From assembly GCA_030949985.1 (NCBI GenBank), contig JAUZRX010000010.1, positions 1 to 64,000 on the forward strand: DNA of 64,000 nt, read 5' to 3'. This stretch comes from Acidobacteriota bacterium. GTDB taxonomy: Bacteria > Acidobacteriota > Polarisedimenticolia > J045. The position numbers and the translations under genes were made by a program. The notes beneath the pieces were generated by a model. It searched no databases and was not told where the DNA came from. It saw only the letters and a list, made by a program, of their open reading frames with translations. Below are positions 60,248 through 64,000 of the stretch, piece by piece (position 1 is the stretch's first letter; each line of letters starts with the position of its first letter).

Positions 60248-62988
60248 GGGGCGACGACGAAAAGCATCCGGTCCGGGTCGAGGTACTTCCTCGCCGCGGC
60301 GCGCACCTGCTCGGCACCAACGGCGGCGAAGTCGGCACCCGCCACGTCGAGGGTCGAGCTGGGGCCTTCGAAAAGCCGCCGGCCCAGGCGGTAGGCCCGG
60401 GAAGCGGCGGACAGCCCCCGCAGCATCGCCGACAAGCGCCGGCGGGCGGCCAGCCGCTCGAGCCGCTCGGGGTCGACGAGCCCGGTGCGCAGTTCGGCGA
60501 TCAACTCGTCGAGCAGGGCGCGCACCTGCTCCTGGTTCTCCGGCCGGGTACCCACCGACGCACTGAGCAGCCAGCCGCCACCGGGAACCACCCGCACCCC
60601 GGCGCCCAGGCGGTAGGCCAGCCCCAGTTCCTCGCGAATCCGGGCCACCATCCGGTCGGACAGGGCGTCGAGGGCGGTGAGCAGGGCAGCCCGGTCGGCG
60701 GGCTCCACGTCGGCCAGCCGCGCCGCGATCACGCTGACCTGGGGAGCGTCACCGGGTTCGATGATCTCCCCGCCCCCATGGGCCCTGGGAGTGGGATAGG
60801 GGCCGCGCACGGGTTCGGCATCGGCGCCGCCGGAGAAATAGTCGCGTACCATGGCCAGGGTCTCACCGGCCGGCACCGGGGAGGCCACGGTGAGCACCAG
60901 GTGCCGGGGAGCGAAGTAACCTCCGGGCCAGCGGCCCCAGAAGGCGCGCAGATCCTCGGCGGTGGGCACGGGGTCGTCAGGTCGTCCCGCCAGGGGCCGC
61001 GCGAGGGGGTGGTCCGCACCGAAGAGGGCGGCGCGCAGGCGGGCCACCGCACCGCCGCCGCCCCGGGCCTCCGACTTGCGGGCGGCGCGCAGTCCCTGGA
61101 GGGCACTCGACCAGCCCGCCGCATCCCACGAGGGTTCGCGAATCATTTCCGCCAGCACGGCGAGCCCTTCCTCGAGAGAGGCGGCGGGTCCCTCCAGACG
61201 CACGTAGGAGAAGTCGGGCACGTTATAGCGATTGTCGAAGGGGATCATCGGGTTGTCGGCGGTCTTGACGTCGATGCCCGCGCGCTCGAGGCGGTGGGCG
61301 AGTTCCTTGGAGCCGGCCAGCAAGGTCCCGCCATCCAGCAGGCGATGGAGCAGATCGGTGGTGCCCGGGGGCACGTTCTTCTCACGGAACCCCCGGTCGG
61401 CCACCAGCAGGTGGATGCCGAAGACGTCGTTGCCCGTCTCGGGCAGGATGCCCACTTCGAGGCCGTTGGGCAGAACGGTGACCCGGCTGCCGAGGGGACC
61501 TTCCGCCAGTTCGGCCGCGGCCCGGGGGGGCGGCGGGGCCAGCGGAGCCGGCAGAGGCCCGGCCTCGGCGGGACCGCCCTCCCCGACCCAGGCCGCCCGG
61601 GCGCGGTGGGGCAGATCGGCCAGCAGGGCACCCACGGCAGCGCGCACCTGGGCCGGCGTCACCGGAGGCGGGTCGAGGGCCGCGGCCAGGGAGCCGGCGG
61701 CGGAAGCCAGGTCGGCGCCGTAGAAGACCGCGGCATAGTGCAGGCGCTGCCCGGTCAGCGCGCGTTCGGCGGCCCAGGCCCGTTGAAGACGCATCACGTC
61801 GACGTCTTCGGGCCCGGAAGCCGCGGCCTCGAGGGCACCGAGGAGGCGGGCGAGCAGATCGGCGGGATCGACCCCTTTCCTGGCCCGCAGGTCGATGTCC
61901 ACCAGGTCACGGGGCCGGCCCGGCTGACGGCCGCAAGCGACGGACTCGGCCAGATCGGGAACCAGCACCGAGGCCAGCGGGCCATCGTCGGCCCCAAGCC
62001 AGCGGGTGGCGATCTCGAGGGCGGAGGGACCGACCGGATCGGGAGGCGGAGCGAGCAGGCTCAGGGTCAGGCGGCCGCCTTCCTCCATGGCCGGCGGAGG
62101 GCCGCCACCGTGGCCCATGGGACCGCCCTCCCCCGGGGCTCCGGTGGCGCCCTCCGGCTTGGGCCGGGCCTGCCACTGGCCCCAGCCGGGCCAACTCGCG
62201 GGGTCGGTACGGGCCGGCGGCGCGGGGGCCGCGGCCAGCGCTTCGAAACGCCGGGCCAGGGCTTCGAGTTCGCCACGGGGCAGATCGCCGCTGACCAGCA
62301 CGCGCATGGCGGCCGGGACGTAGTGCTGCTTCCAGTAGGCCAGCACCTCGTCCCGGGGTGTGGAGGTCACCGACTCGGGGTAGCCCGCGACGGGATGCTC
62401 GAGGGGGGTACCCTGCCAGAGGGCTTGCCGCAGGGTCTCTTCCACGAGGGTGGAGGGGCGGGAGTGGTCCTTGGCCAGTTCCTCGAGGATGACCTTCTTT
62501 TCCTTCTCGTAGACCTCCGGACGCAAGGTGGAGCGGGTCAGCATGCCCACGAGCAGGCCTGCGGCCCGGGCGGCGTTTTCCCGGGGCACGAGCACGAAGA
62601 AGACGGTGGTCTGCTCCCGCGTGAAGGCGTTGACGTAGGCCGAAATCCTTTCGAAGGACTCGGTGACGCCGCGCTCGTCGAGATCGTCGAAACCATCGAA
62701 GAGCAGGTGCTCGAGGTAGTGAGACGAACCCTCGCGACCCGGGGCCTCGTCCTGGGAACCGGCGGCCACCGCCACGGCGACCAGCACGGTCCCCGAACCA
62801 GGCTTGGGCCAGACCACGGCCCGGGCGCCGTTGTCGAAGACCAGGTCCCGGGGACCGCCGGTGGCGGCCGCGGCAGCCGCCGGCAGGGCCAGCAGGAGAA
62901 GCATGAGGGAGACGAGCGGCACGAGGCCGACCCGCGTGGAGGCCGCGGATCGACGCACCCGGGCGGAGACGATGGATGGATTGATCAT
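60244..62988 (-). CDS. M16-family zinc metalloprotease, two-domain
   Basis: This 914-residue exported protease (signal peptide residues 20-43) is a pitrilysin-like fusion of two M16 domains. The first has the inverted zinc motif HYLEH (H90, E93, H94, in GSSHYLEHLLFDGF), with the third ligand among the glutamates of KKVILEELAKD. The second domain (residues 480-914) lacks the HxxEH motif and is the structural partner. It is likely periplasmic and degrades peptides. It heads the operon with the DUF3524 enzyme and the kinase, but need not share their pathway. Confidence 0.88.
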   Translation of the reverse strand: MINPSIVSARVRRSAASTRVGLVPLVSLMLLLLALPAAAAAATGGPRDLVFDNGARAVVWPKPGSGTVLVAVAVAAGSQDEAPGREGSSHYLEHLLFDGFDDLDERGVTESFERISAYVNAFTREQTTVFFVLVPRENAARAAGLLVGMLTRSTLRPEVYEKEKKVILEELAKDHSRPSTLVEETLRQALWQGTPLEHPVAGYPESVTSTPRDEVLAYWKQHYVPAAMRVLVSGDLPRGELEALARRFEALAAAPAPPARTDPASWPGWGQWQARPKPEGATGAPGEGGPMGHGGGPPPAMEEGGRLTLSLLAPPPDPVGPSALEIATRWLGADDGPLASVLVPDLAESVACGRQPGRPRDLVDIDLRARKGVDPADLLARLLGALEAAASGPEDVDVMRLQRAWAAERALTGQRLHYAAVFYGADLASAAGSLAAALDPPPVTPAQVRAAVGALLADLPHRARAAWVGEGGPAEAGPLPAPLAPPPPRAAAELAEGPLGSRVTVLPNGLEVGILPETGNDVFGIHLLVADRGFREKNVPPGTTDLLHRLLDGGTLLAGSKELAHRLERAGIDVKTADNPMIPFDNRYNVPDFSYVRLEGPAASLEEGLAVLAEMIREPSWDAAGWSSALQGLRAARKSEARGGGGAVARLRAALFGADHPLARPLAGRPDDPVPTAEDLRAFWGRWPGGYFAPRHLVLTVASPVPAGETLAMVRDYFSGGADAEPVRGPYPTPRAHGGGEIIEPGDAPQVSVIAARLADVEPADRAALLTALDALSDRMVARIREELGLAYRLGAGVRVVPGGGWLLSASVGTRPENQEQVRALLDELIAELRTGLVDPERLERLAARRRLSAMLRGLSAASRAYRLGRRLFEGPSSTLDVAGADFAAVGAEQVRAAARKYLDPDRMLFVVAP

Positions 62989-63068
62989 CCGCGGATTTTA
63001 TCCGAGCCGCGGGGACAGGGTGAACTCTTCCGTGGAGATTCTGGGCCGAGCGGTGTTGGGGGCGGCCC

Positions 63069-63611
63069 TCAGGGGTGCCGGGGAGGGCCCGAGTCGTCCG
63101 CGGCGGGGGACGCCGGAGAGGCGGCGCGAACGCGAAAGGTCTCGATCATGCCCGCCAGCCACTCCGGGGGGGCGTCGCCGTGGCAGATGGCGGGCAGACT
63201 GACGAGGCGCGGGGGTTCACCGGTGAGAACCAGCACCACCCGGCGCCGACCGGTGACGCGCTCGACGCCGACCCGCGCGATCCGTTCCCAGCCGAGCCGC
63301 CAGGCCTCGCCCAGCCCATCGTCGACGGTCAGGCCCTCGTCGTCGAGCACCAGCGGCGGACGGCCGGCGGCGGCGCGCCGGTACTCCAGCAGCGCCGCCA
63401 GCCCGAAAAGGCTGGCCCCCGCGATGCCGAGCCCCACACCCGGCACCGAATCGGCCAACGCCGCCCGGGCACCGGCCCAGCACAGCACGAGCGCCGCGAC
63501 CAGGGCCGCGAGAGCCTTGAAGCGGTGCATGCCCGCCTGGCAGGGGGTTTCGAAATGCAGGGCCGGCGCCCTGGAGGCCGCGGATCCCGCCGCATGAGGA
63601 AGGGTGGACAT
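63069..63611 (-). CDS. membrane protein with PH-like C-terminal domain
   Basis: The 180-residue protein has two membrane helices (about 28-50 and 54-75) followed by a beta-rich domain of about 70 residues, LVLDDEGLTVDDGLGEAWRL, WERIARVGVERVTGRRRVVL, LVSLPAI, in the style of bacterial PH/EbsA-like domains. The start at 63611 (MSTLPHAAG) is favoured over the arginine/proline-rich extension upstream. No function is known to me. Confidence 0.55.
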   Translation of the reverse strand: MSTLPHAAGSAASRAPALHFETPCQAGMHRFKALAALVAALVLCWAGARAALADSVPGVGLGIAGASLFGLAALLEYRRAAAGRPPLVLDDEGLTVDDGLGEAWRLGWERIARVGVERVTGRRRVVLVLTGEPPRLVSLPAICHGDAPPEWLAGMIETFRVRAASPASPAADDSGPPRHP

Positions 63612-63720
63612 GGGGCGAATATAGGCTTCGCCGGGCGCTTCGCACACCGTCGACCGCCGGATCCGCGGAGGGCATGCTGCACGTGCGGGAGCAAGCGGGA
63701 CCGCAGGGCGGCGACGTTCC

Positions 63721-64000
63721 TCAGCGTCGACGTTCACGGAAGCGGTGGACCCCGCCGTCGGTCGCCCGCACCCGCCCCTGCAGGTAGGCCCCCTCCGCCA
63801 CCGCCACCCGCGGGCCGAGGATGTTGCCCCGCACCCGTCCGGAATGCCGCAACTCGCAATGTTCGGTAGCCGTGATGTCGCCGTCGACCGCGCCTTCGAT
63901 CAACACCGCGCCGCCCTCGATGGGGCCATTGACCACCGCCCCGGCCAGCACGTGCACCATCGCCGGTGTGCGAACCGAGCCATCCACGCGCCCCCCGATG
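63721..64000 (-). CDS. bactofilin, C-terminal part (runs off the window)
   Basis: The frame is open to the window edge and shows a right-handed beta-helix pattern with hexapeptide-like turns: VLAGAVVNGPIEGGAVLIEGAV, DGDITATEHCEL, RHSGRVRGNILGPRVAVAEGAYLQGRV, as in bactofilins (DUF583), which polymerise at the membrane and shape cells. The real start lies beyond base 64000; an ATG at 63987 is inside the fold. The last ten residues are basic. Confidence 0.75.
   Translation of the reverse strand, partial: IGGRVDGSVRTPAMVHVLAGAVVNGPIEGGAVLIEGAVDGDITATEHCELRHSGRVRGNILGPRVAVAEGAYLQGRVRATDGGVHRFRERRR

Overview
This is a high-GC window from the chromosome of a free-living Gram-negative bacterium. 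It uses GTG and TTG starts freely and joins many genes by 4-base stop/start overlaps. RNase Y, a single-subunit SdhC-type membrane anchor, the glutamate (C5) route to heme, a porin and a bactofilin fit Acidobacteriota or a deltaproteobacterium-like lineage better than Gamma- or Betaproteobacteria. There is no rRNA or other marker in the window that would settle this.

Layout. 1-1.5 kb is gene-poor: a frameshifted small exported protein, a pentamer repeat and a 5'-less coding fragment. 1.5-13.6 kb (+) is a heme operon, hemB-hemL-hemH-hemA-hemC-[histidine kinase-response regulator]-hemE-hemN-hemY-glycosyltransferase. It runs from glutamyl-tRNA to heme, except that hemD is absent and the two-component pair sits where hemD often is. 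13.6-16.7 kb holds a LysR regulator, a small HD (SpoT-like) hydrolase and a porin with PhoB-box-like 11-bp repeats upstream. 16.9-18.5 kb is a scar: a decayed IS3/IS481-type transposase next to a 5'-truncated, frameshifted gene.

18.5-29.6 kb (-) is one 11-gene operon for an NAD-coupled group 3d-like [NiFe] hydrogenase: hoxF-hoxU-hoxY-hoxH-maturation protease-lone receiver domain-hypF-hypD-hypE-hypA-hypB. hypC is missing. A Crp/Fnr-type palindrome lies upstream of hoxF. 29.8-34.3 kb (-) has a TVP38-like membrane protein, a DEDD exonuclease, a PqqD-like protein, an OPT transporter and a signal-peptidase-like protein.

34.3-42.4 kb is mixed housekeeping: an RsbU-like phosphatase, RNase Y, an FmdB zinc ribbon, an HExxH protein, a metallophosphoesterase, proline dehydrogenase, an NrnA-like phosphoesterase and an exported protein of unknown role. 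42.6-47.3 kb (+) is sdhCAB followed by pcnB. 47.3-52.0 kb (-) is a tetraheme cytochrome c / four-cluster ferredoxin / NrfD quinol module with a large membrane protein behind it. 52.1-57.5 kb (-) has leucyl aminopeptidase, DXS, an orphan NuoI-like ferredoxin, an archaeal-type UPF0200 kinase and an exported protein. 57.6-64 kb has a DsbD-alpha-like protein, an overlapping M16 protease / DUF3524 (queuosine mannosyltransferase-like) / GHMP kinase operon, a PH-like membrane protein and the end of a bactofilin.

Taken together the cell makes its own heme, feeds it into a cytochrome c/NrfD chain and an SdhC-type succinate dehydrogenase, and can exchange electrons between H2 and NAD(H). The best candidates for something undescribed are the receiver domain inside the hydrogenase operon, the two-component system in the hemD position, the OPT-PqqD-exonuclease cluster, the NrfD module with no catalytic subunit, and the DUF3524/GHMP kinase pair.
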